A DNA stretch of 64,000 nt from Pegea sp. RAD2-039 (GCA_034620365.1 JAQGEQ010000300.1:92281-156280), one strand, 5' to 3'; positions 1 through 10,340 are shown, counted from the first letter of the stretch. The notes: generated from the letters alone by a model not told the origin. Program-made: numbers and translations.

Positions 1-50
1 TTAATAATATAAAAAAATGAAAACATCACAGTTTAGAAATGCAGTGTTGG
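1..50 (-). mobile_element. antisense LINE 3' fragment fused to Q-rich gene A
   Basis: The first 50 bases match 12,718-12,767 and 28,084-28,133 with only about two differences. Those places are the antisense 3' part of a CR1/jockey-like LINE. At about base 51 the match ends and Q-rich gene sequence begins. The fragment contributes the ATG at 17. Confidence 0.75.
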
Positions 51-1801
51 ATATACGAGAGTTTCAAAGCAAAGTGCTACAGATGCCTCAACTTCACCTA
101 AAAAGACAAAGACAACAGGAAATACAAGAGCAGCAACTGCAAGAAAGACTACTGCAACAACGTCTGTGGGATATACGAGCGTATCATCGACAACAGAATC
201 TACAATTACAGCATCATCACCAACATAGACAAGAGAGACCAGAGCAACAACAACAGGAAGAACAACAACATTTGTGGAATATAAAAGAGTATCAAAGACA
301 ATTGATACAATTGCAACAAAGTTACCGACAAAGTCAACAACGTTATCGTGAAAGACAAGAACAACAAGAAATACAAAAAGAGCAGCAGATGGAGCTACAG
401 ATGCAACGAAATCTGTGTGAAATACAAGAGTGTCGACTACATGTGCTACGATTGCAGCAACTGCAAGAAGGACAACAACAAGAAGGACAACAGCAAGAAG
501 AACAACAACAAGAAGGACAACAGCAAGAAGGACAACAGCAAGAAGGACAACAGCAAGAAGAACAACAACAAGAAGGACAACAGCAAGAAGGACAACAGCA
601 AGAAGAACAACAACAAGAAGGACAACAGCAAGAAGGACAACAGCAAGAAGGACAACAGCAAGAAGGACAACAGCAAGAAGGACAACAGCAAGAAGGACAA
701 CAGCAAGAAGGACAACAGCAAGAAGGACAACAGCAAGAAGGACAACAACAAGAAGGACAACAACAAAGTAGTAGGCAGGAAGCTGGACAAAAACAGCGGC
801 AGGAACTACAAGTCTATCAACAATATGTACTACAATTACTACAACATCACCTACAAAAACAAGAACAACAAGAAAGACAAGAACAACAAGAAATACAAAA
901 AGAGCAGCAGATGGAGCTACAGATGCAACGAAATCTGTGTGAAATACAAGAGTGTCGACTACATGTGCTACGATTGCAGCAACTGCAAGAACAGCAAGAA
1001 GGACAACAACAAGAAGGACAACAGCAAGAAGAACAACAACAAGAAGGACAACAACAAGAAGGACAACAGCAAGAAGAAACAGCAAGAAGGACAACAGCAA
1101 GAAGGACAACAGCAAGAAGGACAACAGCAAGAAGGACAACAGCAAGAAGGACAACAGCAAGAAGGACAACAGCAAGAGGACAACAGGACAACAGCAAGCA
1201 ACAGCAAGGACAACAGCAAGAAGGACAACAGCAAGAAGGACAACAGCAAGAAGGACAACAGCAAGAAGGACAACAGCAAGAAGGACAACAGCAAGAAGGA
1301 CAACAGCAAGAAGGACAACAGCAAGAAGGACAACAGCAAGAAGAACAACAGCAAGAAGGACAACAGCAAGAAGGACAACAGCAAGAAGGACAACAGCAAG
1401 AAGGACAACAACAAAGTAGTAGGCAGGAAGCTGGACAAAAACAGCGGCAGGAACTACAAGGCTATCAACAATATGTACTACAATTACTACAACATCACCT
1501 ACAAAAACAAGAACAACAAGGAAGAGAAGAACAACGAAAAAAACGAGAAGAACAAAAAATACAGCAACGTCATCGTGAAAGACGAAAACGACGAGAAAAA
1601 AAAGAACAGCAGAACCAGGAACAACAACTACAACAACTTCTTTTAAAAATACAAGAGTATCAACGACAACAAGAATTGATATTTCAACAACGTCACCGAG
1701 AAAGACAAGAAAACCAACAACAACAACAACAACAACCAGAACAGCAACCAGAACAACAACAACAACAACCAGAACAGCAAGAAAGGCGAGAGCAACCATA
1801 A
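17..1801 (+). CDS. unit A glutamine-rich repeat protein
   Basis: 594-codon ORF of very low complexity. The first 11 residues (ATG at 17) come from a fused LINE fragment; gene sequence proper begins at the motif DIREFQSKV, and an internal ATG at 83 (MPQLHL) is conserved in all other units. Layout: Q/R/H-rich helical stretch, then a module (NLCEIQECR to LLQHHLQ) present twice, each copy carrying an EGQQQ array, then a KR-rich segment, a LLLKIQEYQRQQ coiled-coil-like segment and a PEQQ tail ending ERREQP. Inside the second array the frame changes to RRTTA at about 1,076 and returns to Q by about 1,205, so the ORF survives. The tail and following bases match units D and E, while sequence from about 1,856 matches the intron of B and C, so A is chimeric. 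Trichohyalin-like composition; function unknown. An antisense ORF of similar length is compositional. Confidence 0.5.
   Translation: MKTSQFRNAVLDIREFQSKVLQMPQLHLKRQRQQEIQEQQLQERLLQQRLWDIRAYHRQQNLQLQHHHQHRQERPEQQQQEEQQHLWNIKEYQRQLIQLQQSYRQSQQRYRERQEQQEIQKEQQMELQMQRNLCEIQECRLHVLRLQQLQEGQQQEGQQQEEQQQEGQQQEGQQQEGQQQEEQQQEGQQQEGQQQEEQQQEGQQQEGQQQEGQQQEGQQQEGQQQEGQQQEGQQQEGQQQEGQQQEGQQQSSRQEAGQKQRQELQVYQQYVLQLLQHHLQKQEQQERQEQQEIQKEQQMELQMQRNLCEIQECRLHVLRLQQLQEQQEGQQQEGQQQEEQQQEGQQQEGQQQEETARRTTARRTTARRTTARRTTARRTTARRTTARGQQDNSKQQQGQQQEGQQQEGQQQEGQQQEGQQQEGQQQEGQQQEGQQQEGQQQEEQQQEGQQQEGQQQEGQQQEGQQQSSRQEAGQKQRQELQGYQQYVLQLLQHHLQKQEQQGREEQRKKREEQKIQQRHRERRKRREKKEQQNQEQQLQQLLLKIQEYQRQQELIFQQRHRERQENQQQQQQQPEQQPEQQQQQPEQQERREQP
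466..771 (+). repeat. 15-bp EGQQQ repeat array, unit A first copy
   Basis: About 20 tandem copies of the 15-mer GAAGGACAACAGCAA with CAG/CAA and GGA/GAA variants. It reads EGQQQ in the Q frame, and KDNSK and RRTTA in the other two forward frames; none has a stop. Confidence 0.9.
989..1419 (+). repeat. 15-bp EGQQQ repeat array, unit A second copy
   Basis: Second and longer array of the same 15-mer. It contains irregular units at about 1,076 (GAAGAAACAGC) and 1,171-1,205 that shift the frame away from and back to the Q frame. Confidence 0.9.
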
Positions 1802-2489
1802 AGACAATCAAACTTAAAATGATAACTAATGCTTAGAAATACATTTTTATTTATTTAACAACAACAACTGGTAACATTTAGTTTCACTTCAAATTGAATT
1901 ATTCTTAAAAAATAAACAGATTTTTTAATTGGATTATTTCTTTAAACTTTCTGAGTTTTAAAGAATAATTATTAGAAATGTTTACTGCTAATTTGATATT
2001 TGTAAAATAAATCCAACTGTTTGTCTTGAATAATTATACATTTTTGTGTTTGCTTTTTATAGTTGTATCAGTATTGCTTTTTTTATAATAAAATATTATT
2101 ATATTTTCAACTCTTTTAATTTTGCAGTTTAACTGATAAGAGTGATAATATAATTTGAAATAAATACTGGAAAGTTATTTAAATTATTATTTTATTTATA
2201 ATTTTCTGTTTACAAATTTTTTTAAGCCTTATTTTTTATTAAACTAATTAACAGTTAGTATTTATAAATTGTAAACCTAAAAATTTAATTTGAAATATTT
2301 AATTAAAATAAATTATCTGAATATTTTAATCGATGGTATTTTATAAGTTTATACGAACATGAATATTTTAATATATTTTCTTTTATTACCATTTATTACT
2401 TGCAATTATCGTTTCTAGCAACCTTCTATTGATTATTATAAAATATAGTTCTTATATATTGATTAAATTAATTATTTATTCTTCTACAG
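1802..2489 (+). other. 3' flank of gene A and former intron
   Basis: The first ~55 bases match the 3' flank of Q-genes D and E. From the CTG|GTAACA donor-like site at about 1,870 the sequence matches the B and C intron. It ends with the acceptor TTCTTCTACAG at 2,479-2,489. Very AT-rich; no other coding signal seen. Confidence 0.6.
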
Positions 2490-3017
2490 AACTTTAATTC
2501 AAACTTACTAATGGATTGCGATCAATTAATAAGACTATTGAATGTTTTTTACCAAAAGGAGTCGTCGCCTGTCTTTGACATTTTTTATGCTTCTGATTGT
2601 ACGTGGCAAATAAACCCACCGAAAAATGCTTCTTTTTTTCTTGAAAAAGAAGAAATAAAAGTTTACCTTGAAAGAAATTCAGACAAAAGAAGTCAACCGC
2701 AGTTTTCATTAATTTCTTACAGAGATAATGTTGACAAAGGAATAGCTGTAGACCTGGTTGGATTGCGAGAAACTGAGTTTGGATTGACAGCCTTCCATGA
2801 TTATCTTTATATTGAGAAACACAAGAGTCAATTGAAAGTAGTAGGTATGAGAAGTATTTATACTAAACGTATTGCTGATTTAAAACTGGATCATTTGAAA
2901 GAGCACATTTTGTTTGAAAATGAAGTTGAAGAAGAAACAACTGTTGAAGATGATGAAGGTAATTTGTTGGTTGGAAATTTACCTGATGATTGTAAGAAAG
3001 ACAAACTTAAAGAATAA
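2490..3017 (+). CDS. unit A NTF2-like / truncated RRM exon, G3BP-like
   Basis: Open from the acceptor at 2,489 through the ATG at 2,511 to TAA at 3,017 (168 aa from the ATG). The first ~125 residues fit an NTF2-like domain: helical start with LNVFYQKES, then FYASDCTW, EKEEIKVYLERN, and a strand GIAVDLVGLRE followed by FHDYLYIEK and LKVVGMRSIY. Next comes an acidic linker (EVEEETTVEDDE) and LLVGNLPDDCKKDKLKE, which looks like the RNP2 strand and first helix of an RRM. NTF2, acidic region, RRM is the G3BP/Rasputin order (stress-granule RNA-binding proteins); the family call is inference. The stop stands where unit C has CAA, so A is cut inside the RRM. Seven in-frame codons precede the ATG, which suggests that this is an internal exon. 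In unit A the Q-rich ORF ends before the donor, so the exon looks orphaned. Confidence 0.6.
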   Translation, partial: NFNSNLLMDCDQLIRLLNVFYQKESSPVFDIFYASDCTWQINPPKNASFFLEKEEIKVYLERNSDKRSQPQFSLISYRDNVDKGIAVDLVGLRETEFGLTAFHDYLYIEKHKSQLKVVGMRSIYTKRIADLKLDHLKEHILFENEVEEETTVEDDEGNLLVGNLPDDCKKDKLKE

Positions 3018-3262
3018 TTTTCTTATTATTACCTTTTGAAATTTGTTTTTAAAAAAGTCATCTTAAAAAGACTTTAACTCTTGATTCATCTTGATAAAAC
3101 TAAGTTTATTTTGCGTGAAAGACTTTAGATTTTGTATTGTATATGCCGTATCTTTGATGACAAGGTGGGATTTTAATAAACAAATAAACAATTCTCATGC
3201 AATTGCTTATAATCAAATCTTGCTGCTAGTATTATTGAAATGAATTTTAAGCTTTTAATTAA
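3018..3262 (+). other. spacer between unit A and unit B
   Basis: 3' flank of the NTF2-like exon, repeated at 5,399-5,644 and partly at 8,894-9,090. The Q sequence of unit B is joined at about 3,256 directly behind an in-frame TAA (3,260-3,262), so B lacks the upstream exon boundary seen in D and E. Confidence 0.6.
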
Positions 3263-5398
3263 GGACAAGAACGAGAAGGACAAGAACAAGAAGGACAAGA
3301 ACGAGAAGGACTAGAACGAGAAGGACAAGAACAAGAAGGACAAGAACGAGAACGAGAAGGACAAGAACGAGAAGGACAAGAACGAGAAGGACAAGAACTA
3401 GAAAGACAGCAATGGGAAATACGAGATTTTCAAAGCAAAGTCCTACAGATGTCACAACTTCACCTAGAAAGACAAAAACAACAGGATATACAAGAACAGC
3501 AACTGCAAGAAAGGCTACTGCAACGACGTCTGTGTGATATACGAGCGTATCATCGACAACAGAATCTACAATTACAGCATCATCACCAACATAGACATGA
3601 TCACCAAGAGAGACAAGAACAACAGTACCAGGAAGAACAACAACATTTGTGGAATATAAAAGAGTATCAAAGACAATTGATACAATTGCAACAAAGTTAC
3701 CAACAAAGTCAACAACGTTATCGTGAAAGACAAGAACAACAAGAAATACAAAAAGAGCAGCAGATGGAGCGGCAGATGCAACGAAATCTGTGGGAAATAC
3801 AAGAGTGTCGACTACATGTGCTACGATTGCAGCAACTGCAAGTACAGCAAGAAGGACAACAACAAGAAGGACAACAGCAAGAAGGACAACAGCAAGAAGG
3901 ACAACAGCAAGAAGGACAACAGCAAGAAGGACAACAACAAAGTAGTAGGCAGGAAGCTGGACAAAAACAGCGGCAGGAACTACAAGTCTATCAACAATAT
4001 GTACTACAATTACTACAACATCACCTACAAAAACAAGAACAACAAGAAAGAGAAGAACAACGAAAAAAACGAGAAAAACAAAAAATACAACAACGTCATC
4101 GTGAAAGACGAAAACGACGAGAAAAAAAAGAACAACAGAACCAGGAACAACAACTACAACAACTTCTTTTAAAAATACAACAGTATCAACGACAACAAGA
4201 ATTGATATTTCAACAACGTCACCGAGAAAGACAAGAAAACCAACAACAACTGGTAACATTTAGTTTCACTTCAAATTGAATTATTCTTAAGAAATAAACA
4301 GATTTTTTAATTGGATTATTTCTTTAAACTTTCTGAGTTTTAAAGAATAATTATTAGAAATGTTTACTGCTAATTTGATAATTGTAAAATAAATCCAACT
4401 GTTTGTCTTGAATACTTATACATTTTTGTGTTTGCTTTTTATAGTTGTATCAGTATTGCTTTTTTTATAATAAAATATTATTATATTTTCAACTCTTTTA
4501 ATTTTGCAGTTTAACTGATTAGAGTGATAATAGAATTTTAAATAAATACTGGAAAGTTATTTAAATTATTATTTTATTTATAATTTTCTGTTTACAAATT
4601 TTTTTAAGGCTTATTTTTATTAAACTAATTAACAGTTAGTATTTATAAATTGTAAACCTAAAAATTTAATTTGAAATATTTAATTAAAATAAATTATCTG
4701 AATATTTTAATCGATGGTATTTTATAAGTTTATAGAAACATGAATATTTTAATATATTTTCTTTTATTACCATTTATTACTTGCAATTATCGTTTCTAGC
4801 AACCTTCTATTGATTATTATAAAATATAGTTCTTATATATTGATTAAATTAATTATTTATTCTTCTACAGAACTTTTATTCAAACTTACTAATGGATTGC
4901 GATCAATTAATAAGACTATTGAATGTTTATTACCAAAAGGAGTCGTCGCCTGTCTTTGACATTTTTTATGCTTCTGATTGTACGTGGCAAATAAACCCAC
5001 CGAGCAATAATCCTTTTTTTCTTGAAAAAGAAGAAATAAAAGTTTACCTTGAAAGAAATTCAGACAAAAGAAGTCAACCGCAGTTTTCATTAATTGCTTA
5101 CAGAGATAATGTTGACAAAGGAATAGCTGTAGACCTTGTTGGATTGCGAGAAACTGAGTTTGGATTGACAGCCTTCCATGATTATCTTTATATTGAGAAA
5201 CACAAGAGTCAATTGAAAGTAGTAGGTATGAGAAGTATTTATACTAAACGTATTGCTGATTTAAAAGTAGATCATTTGAAAGAGCACGTTATGTTTGAAA
5301 ATGAAGTTGAAGAAGAAACAACTGTTGAAGATGATGAAGGTAATTTGTTGGTTGGAAATTTACCTGATGATTGTAAGAAAGAGAAACTTAAAGAATAA
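3263..5398 (+). CDS. unit B Q-rich / NTF2-like (G3BP-like) two-exon gene
   Basis: Proposed model: ATG at 3,449 (MSQLHLERQ), Q-rich exon to CTG at 4,252, donor GTAACA at 4,253, acceptor TTCTACAG ending at 4,870, NTF2-like exon 4,871-5,398. The join is phase 0 and gives a 443-residue protein (268 + 175). Without splicing the Q ORF would end LVTFSFTSN at 4,279. The region 3,263-3,448 is open and encodes GQERE repeats but has no ATG. Exon 1 has one Q/R module with a short EGQQQ array (about 3,846-3,945), a KR-rich stretch and the coiled-coil-like LLLKIQQYQRQQ segment. Exon 2 has the NTF2-like domain, acidic linker and a truncated RRM start (TAA at 5,396 where C has CAA). It differs from A and C by conservative changes. 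A Q-rich, prion-like N-terminus on a G3BP-like domain would suit condensate formation; that role is inference. Confidence 0.5.
3846..3945 (+). repeat. 15-bp EGQQQ repeat array, unit B
   Basis: Six to seven copies of the GAAGGACAACAGCAA unit, the shortest array in the window. Confidence 0.85.
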
Positions 5399-5644
5399 TT
5401 TTCTTATTATTACCTTTTGAAATTTGTTTTTAAAAAAGTCATCTTAAAAAGACTTTAACTTTTGATTCATAATGAATAAAACTAAGTTTATTTTGCGTGA
5501 AAAATTTTAGATTTTGTATTGTATATGCCGTATCTTTGATGACAAAGTGGGATTTTAATAAACAAATAAACAATTCTCATGCAATTGCTTATAATCAAAT
5601 CTTGCTGCTAGTATTATTGAAATGAATTTTAAGCTTTTAATTAA
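5399..5644 (+). other. spacer between unit B and unit C
   Basis: Near-identical to 3,018-3,262. No gene signal; it ends in the same in-frame TAA (5,642-5,644) in front of unit C. Confidence 0.6.
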
Positions 5645-6210
5645 GGACAGGAACGAGCAAGACAAGAACAAGAAGGACAAGAACGAGAACGAGAAGGACT
5701 AGAACGAGAAGGACAAGAACAAGAAGGACAAGAACGAGAAGGACAAGAACAAGAAGGACAAGAACGAGAACGAGAAGGACTAGAACGAGAAGGACAAGAA
5801 CAAGAAGGACAAGAACGAGAACGAGAAGGACAAGAACGAGAAGGACAAGGACGAGAAGGACAAGAACGAGGAGGACAAGAACGAGAAGGACAAGAACGAG
5901 AACGAGAAGGACAAGAACGAGAAGGACAAGAACAAGAAGGGCAAGAACGAGAACGAGAAGGACTAGAACGAGAAGGACAAGAACAAGAAGGACAAGAACG
6001 AGAACGAGAAGGACAAGAACGAGAAGGACAAGGACGAGAAGAACAAGAACGAGAAGGACAAGAACAAGAAGGACAAGAACGAGAACGAGAAGGACAAGAA
6101 CGAGAACGAGAAGGACAAGAACGAGAAGGACAAGAACGAGAAGGACAAGAACGAGAAGAACAAGAACGAGGAGGACAAGAACGAGAAGGACAAGAACGAG
6201 AAGGACAAGA
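5645..6210 (+). repeat. 15-bp GQERE repeat array, unit C
   Basis: About 37 units built on GGACAAGAACGAGAA with CGAGAA insertions, reading GQERE/GQEQE. It is open and in frame with unit C but upstream of its first ATG. Short versions precede B (3,263-3,400), D (14,440-14,600) and E (29,790-29,910). Confidence 0.85.
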
Positions 6211-8893
6211 ACTTAAAAGACAGCAATGGGAAATACGAGAATATCAAAGCAAAGTCCTACAGATGCCACAACTTCACCTAGAAAGACAAAAACAACAGGA
6301 TATACAAGAACATCAACTGCAAGAAAGGCTACTGCAACGACGTCTGTGTGATATACGAGCGTATCATCGACAACAAAATCTACGATTACAGTATCATCAC
6401 CAACATAGACAAGATCAACAAGAGAGACAAGAACAACAGTACCAGGAAGAACAACAACATTTGTGGAATATAAAAGAGTATCAAAGACAATTGATACAAT
6501 TGCAACAAAGTTACCAACAAAGTCAACAACGTTATCGTGAAAGACAAGAACAACAAGAAATACAAAAAGAGCAGCAGATGGAGCGGCAGATGCAACGAAA
6601 TCTGTGTGAAATACAAGATTGTAGACTACATGTGCTACGATTACTGCAACTGCAAGTACAACAAAAAGGACAACAGCAAGAAGGACAACAGCAAGAAGGA
6701 CAACAACAAGAAGGACAAAAGCAAGAAGGACAACAGCAAGAAGGACAACAGCAAGAAGGACAACAACAAGAAGGACAAAAGCAAGAAGGACAACAGCAAG
6801 AAGGACAACAGCAAGAAGGACAACAGCAAGAAGGACAACAGCAAGAAGGACAACAGCAAGAAGGACAACAGCAAGAAGGACAACAACAAGAAGGACAACA
6901 GCAAGAAGGACAAAGGCAAGGAGGACAACAGCAAAGTAGTAGGCAGGAAGCTGGACAAAAACAGCGGCAGGAACTACAAGGCTATCAACAATATGTACTA
7001 CAATTACTACAACATCACCTACAAAAACAAGAACAACAAGAAATACAAAAAGAGCAGCAGATGGAGCGGCAGATGCAACGAAATCTGTGTGAAATACAAG
7101 AGTGTCGACAACATGTGCTACGATTGCAGCAACTGCAAGAACAACAAAAAGGACAACAGCAAGAAGGACAACAGCAAGAAGGACAACAACAAGATGGACA
7201 ACAGCAAGAAGGACAACAGCAAGAAGGACAAAAGGAAGAAGGACAACAGCAAGAAGGACAACAGCAAGAAGGACAACAACAACAAGGACAACAGCAAGAA
7301 GGACAACAGCAAAAAGGACAACAGCAAGAAGGACAACAACAAGAAGGACAACAGCAAGAAGGACAACAGCAAAGTAGTAGGCAGGAAGCTGGACAAAAAC
7401 AGCGGCAGGAACTACAAGGCTATCAACAATATGTACTACAATTACTACAACATCACCTACAAAAACAAGAACAACAAGAAAGAGAAGAACAACGAAAAAA
7501 ACGAGAAAAACAAAAAATACAACAACGTCATCGTGAAAGACGAAAACGACGAGAAAAAAAAGAACAGCAGAACCAGGAACAACAACTACAACAACTTCTT
7601 TTAAAAATACAAGAGTATCAACGACAACAAGAATTGATATTTCAACAACGTCACCGAGAAAGACAAGAAAACCAACAACAACAACTGGTAACATTTAGTT
7701 TCACTTCAAATTGAATAATTCTTAAAAAATAAACAGATTTTTTAATTGGATTATTTCTTTAAACTTTCTGAGTTTTAAAGAATAATTATTAGAAATGTTT
7801 ACTGCTAATTTGATATTTGTAAAATAAATCCAACTGTTTGTCTTGAATACTTATACATTTTTGTGTTTGCTTTTTATAGTTGTATCAGTATTGTTTTTTT
7901 TATAATAAAATATTATTATATTTTCAACTCTTTTAATTTTGCAGTTTAACTGATTAGAGTGATAATAGAATTTTAAATAAATACTGGAAAGTTATTTAAA
8001 TTATTATTTTATTTATAATTTTCTGTTTACAAATTTTTTTAAGGCTTATTTTTATTAAACTAATTAACAGTTAGTATTTATAAATTGTAAAACTAAAAAT
8101 TTAATTTGAAATATTTAATTAAAATAAATTATCTGAATATTTTAATCGATGGTATTTTATAAGTTTATAGAAACATGAATATTTTAATATATTTTCTTTT
8201 ATTACCATTTATTACTTGCAATTATCGTTTTTAGCAACCTTCTATTGATTATTATAAAATATAGTTCTTATATATTGATTAAATTAATTATTTATTCTTC
8301 TACAGAGCTTTTATTCAAACTTACTAATGGATTGCGATCAATTAATAAGACTATTGAATGTTTATTACCAAAAGGAGTCGTCGCCTGTCTTTGACATTTT
8401 TTATGCTTCTGATTGTACGTGGCAAATAAACCCACCGAAAAATGCTTCTTTTTTTCTTGAAAAAGAAGAAATAAAAGTTTACCTTGAAAGAAATTCAGAC
8501 AAAAGAAGTCAACCGCAGTTTTCATTAATTGCTTACAGAGATAATGTTGACAAATCAATAACTATAGACCTTGTTGGATTGCGAGAAACTGAGTTTGGAT
8601 TGACAGCCTTCCATGATTATCTTGAAATTGAGAAACACAAGAGTCAATTGAAAGTAGTAGGTATGAGAAGTGTTTATACTAAACGTATTGCTGATTTAAA
8701 AGTGGATCATTTGAAAGAGCACATTTTGTTTGAAAATGAAGTTGAAGAAGAAACAACTGTTGAAGATGATGAAGGTAATTTGTTGGTTGGAAATTTACCT
8801 GATGATTGTAAGAAAGAGAAACTTAAGGAACAATTTTCTTATTATTACCTTTTGAAATTTGTTTTTAATAAAGTCATCATAAAAAGACTTTAA
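5645..8893 (+). CDS. unit C Q-rich / NTF2-like (G3BP-like) two-exon gene
   Basis: Proposed model: ATG at 6,263 (MPQLHLERQ), exon 1 to CTG at 7,687, donor GTAACA at 7,688, acceptor ending at 8,305, exon 2 8,306-8,893; phase 0, 670 residues. The sequence is open from 5,645, where an expanded GQERE array precedes the ATG. Exon 1 carries the Q/R module twice (repeat start near 6,555 and 7,038), each with an EGQQQ array, so the module was duplicated internally as in unit A. Exon 2 starts SFYSNLLMDC, covers the NTF2-like domain and acidic linker and, unlike A and B, reads CAA instead of TAA at 8,831. It therefore continues LKEQFSYYYLLKFVF, the first helix and loop of an RRM, before stopping at 8,893. 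C thus keeps the more ancestral reading, but the rest of the RRM is missing. Confidence 0.5.
6656..6935 (+). repeat. 15-bp EGQQQ array, unit C first copy
   Basis: About 18 units in the Q frame throughout, with CAG/AAG variants giving EGQKQ. Confidence 0.85.
7139..7375 (+). repeat. 15-bp EGQQQ array, unit C second copy
   Basis: About 15 units in the Q frame, more diverged than the first array (DGQQQ, EGQKE and QGQQQ variants). Confidence 0.85.
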
Positions 8894-9871
8894 CTTTTGA
8901 TTCATCATGATAAAACTAAGTTTATTTTGCGTGAAAGACTTTAGATTTTGTAGTGTATATGCCGTATCTTTGATGACAAAGTGGGATTTTAACCCATGCC
9001 CTCAAAATATGATAGATTAGCAGCCAATTATCTTAATTACTCGTCCATCTTGTTGCTAGCATCAACTTTTATTATTGAAATAAATTTTAAGCTTTTGTAA
9101 GTTTAATTCTCATTTAATTACTGGAATTTTCAAATTTCTATTCAAATAAATGATTATCTAAGATTTATTTTATTTCAAATTATAAATAAAATCTCTCATT
9201 TAATAGCTGTAAGATGATTGTCAACTAAATGAGTTGAATTGTGTTAAACTACTAGTTACAATTTTCTTGTATTTCGTTTTGATGTTTCATATTTATATAA
9301 ATTAAACTTGTAAATTAGATACAAGAGATAGATAAAGTTCGATTAATTGTAGCTTTATATCAAGAAAGCTTTTATTGTACCAAATCATTATTCGCTAGAT
9401 ACAAGATAAAAGTTAGATAATTATTTTATTGACAGAAAAAGCCTTGACTTGCATATATACTTGAAAATCTAATTTCTTTTATTCTATTTGGAAAAGAAAA
9501 TACAAATTAAATTTACATATCCTAGTAAAAGTATAAGTTGAATAAGTTTGGCTTTCTATTAAATACAACGTTGTGATATTAATAAATATCTTTATTATGA
9601 AGATTATATTTAAAAAACTGCATCAGAGCTACCTAATATAAAAAGTAATTTGAAAACTGATTCTTCTTGACTCTATCACTAATAAATAGTAATTGTTGTC
9701 GGTTGTTTGTAGAAATAACAACTGTTTGCGTCAGTCTGGAAAATAATACTTCTTAAAAAAGTTTATTAAACTTTTGTATATAAAAAATTCACTTGCCAGT
9801 CACTAACCAGGTAACTTAGAACATTATCGAACATTTAATATATTAATTATTATTAAAGTTGCCAAAATAAA
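8894..9871. other. unit C 3' flank and duplicated tRNA-flank segment
   Basis: To about 9,090 this is the flank of the NTF2-like exon. From about 9,210 it matches 16,880-17,539, 32,245-32,907 and, inverted, 43,591-44,250, so it belongs to the block that travels with the tRNA pair. No coding signal. Confidence 0.6.
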
Positions 9872-9943
9872 CTCCCCGTCGGGGAATCGAACCCCGGTCT
9901 CCCGCGTGACAGGCGGGGATACTCACCACTATACTAACGAGGA
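9872..9943 (-). tRNA. tRNA-Asp (GTC), pair 1
   Basis: 72-nt cloverleaf with anticodon loop CTGTCAC, T-loop GGTTCGATTCC and fully paired acceptor. The minus-strand downstream sequence is TTTATTTT, a Pol III terminator-like T run. Confidence 0.95.
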
Positions 9944-9952
9944 CACAGAACA

Positions 9953-10026
9953 TGGCCAGTACGGGGATTGAACCCGCGACATTCGCGTTATTAGCACGAC
10001 GCTCTAACCAACTGAGCTAACCGGCC
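9953..10026 (-). tRNA. tRNA-Ile (AAT), pair 1
   Basis: 74-nt cloverleaf with anticodon AAT in loop CTAATAA, A box TAGCTCAGTTGG and B box GGTTCAATCC. It lies 9 nt upstream of tRNA-Asp on the same strand. Confidence 0.95.
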
Positions 10027-10340
10027 ACGAAAGATCATCTCAAATTTATTATTTATTCCAAATATTTTTACTTTTAATTGAAACTTATTCTTTCTAGGAA
10101 ATTAAATCGAAAACTTGAAATTATCTTCTTGAAGTTTCTGATTTTATTCAATTTAAAATATTTTTAAGTGACATAAATAAAGAATTATAAGTTTAATAAT
10201 TACATATATTTTATATAAAGTAGATATCTTTATATTATTGAGACAATCTATTTTACTAAATAATATTTTTGAAGTTTATCTTATTCTGTTTCTTATTACT
10301 AAAATATTTCTAATTTATTTTTTAAATTTTATTGAAATCA
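10027..10340. other. conserved 5' flank of tRNA pair 1
   Basis: AT-rich block repeated next to all seven tRNA pairs (for example 17,695-18,010 and 25,032-25,345). No gene. Confidence 0.6.

Noticed and set aside
33-1811. 592-codon antisense ORF opposite gene A (and similar antisense ORFs opposite B-E)
   Set aside because: It arises because the CAA/GAA/GGA repeat has no reverse-complement stops; hydrophobic AVVLL composition, no start context, and the same pattern opposite every array.
2985-3262. splice from GATGATT|GTAAGA in unit A into the Q sequence of unit B
   Set aside because: The phase-1 T plus the first bases after the AATTAAG acceptor-like site would create TGA.
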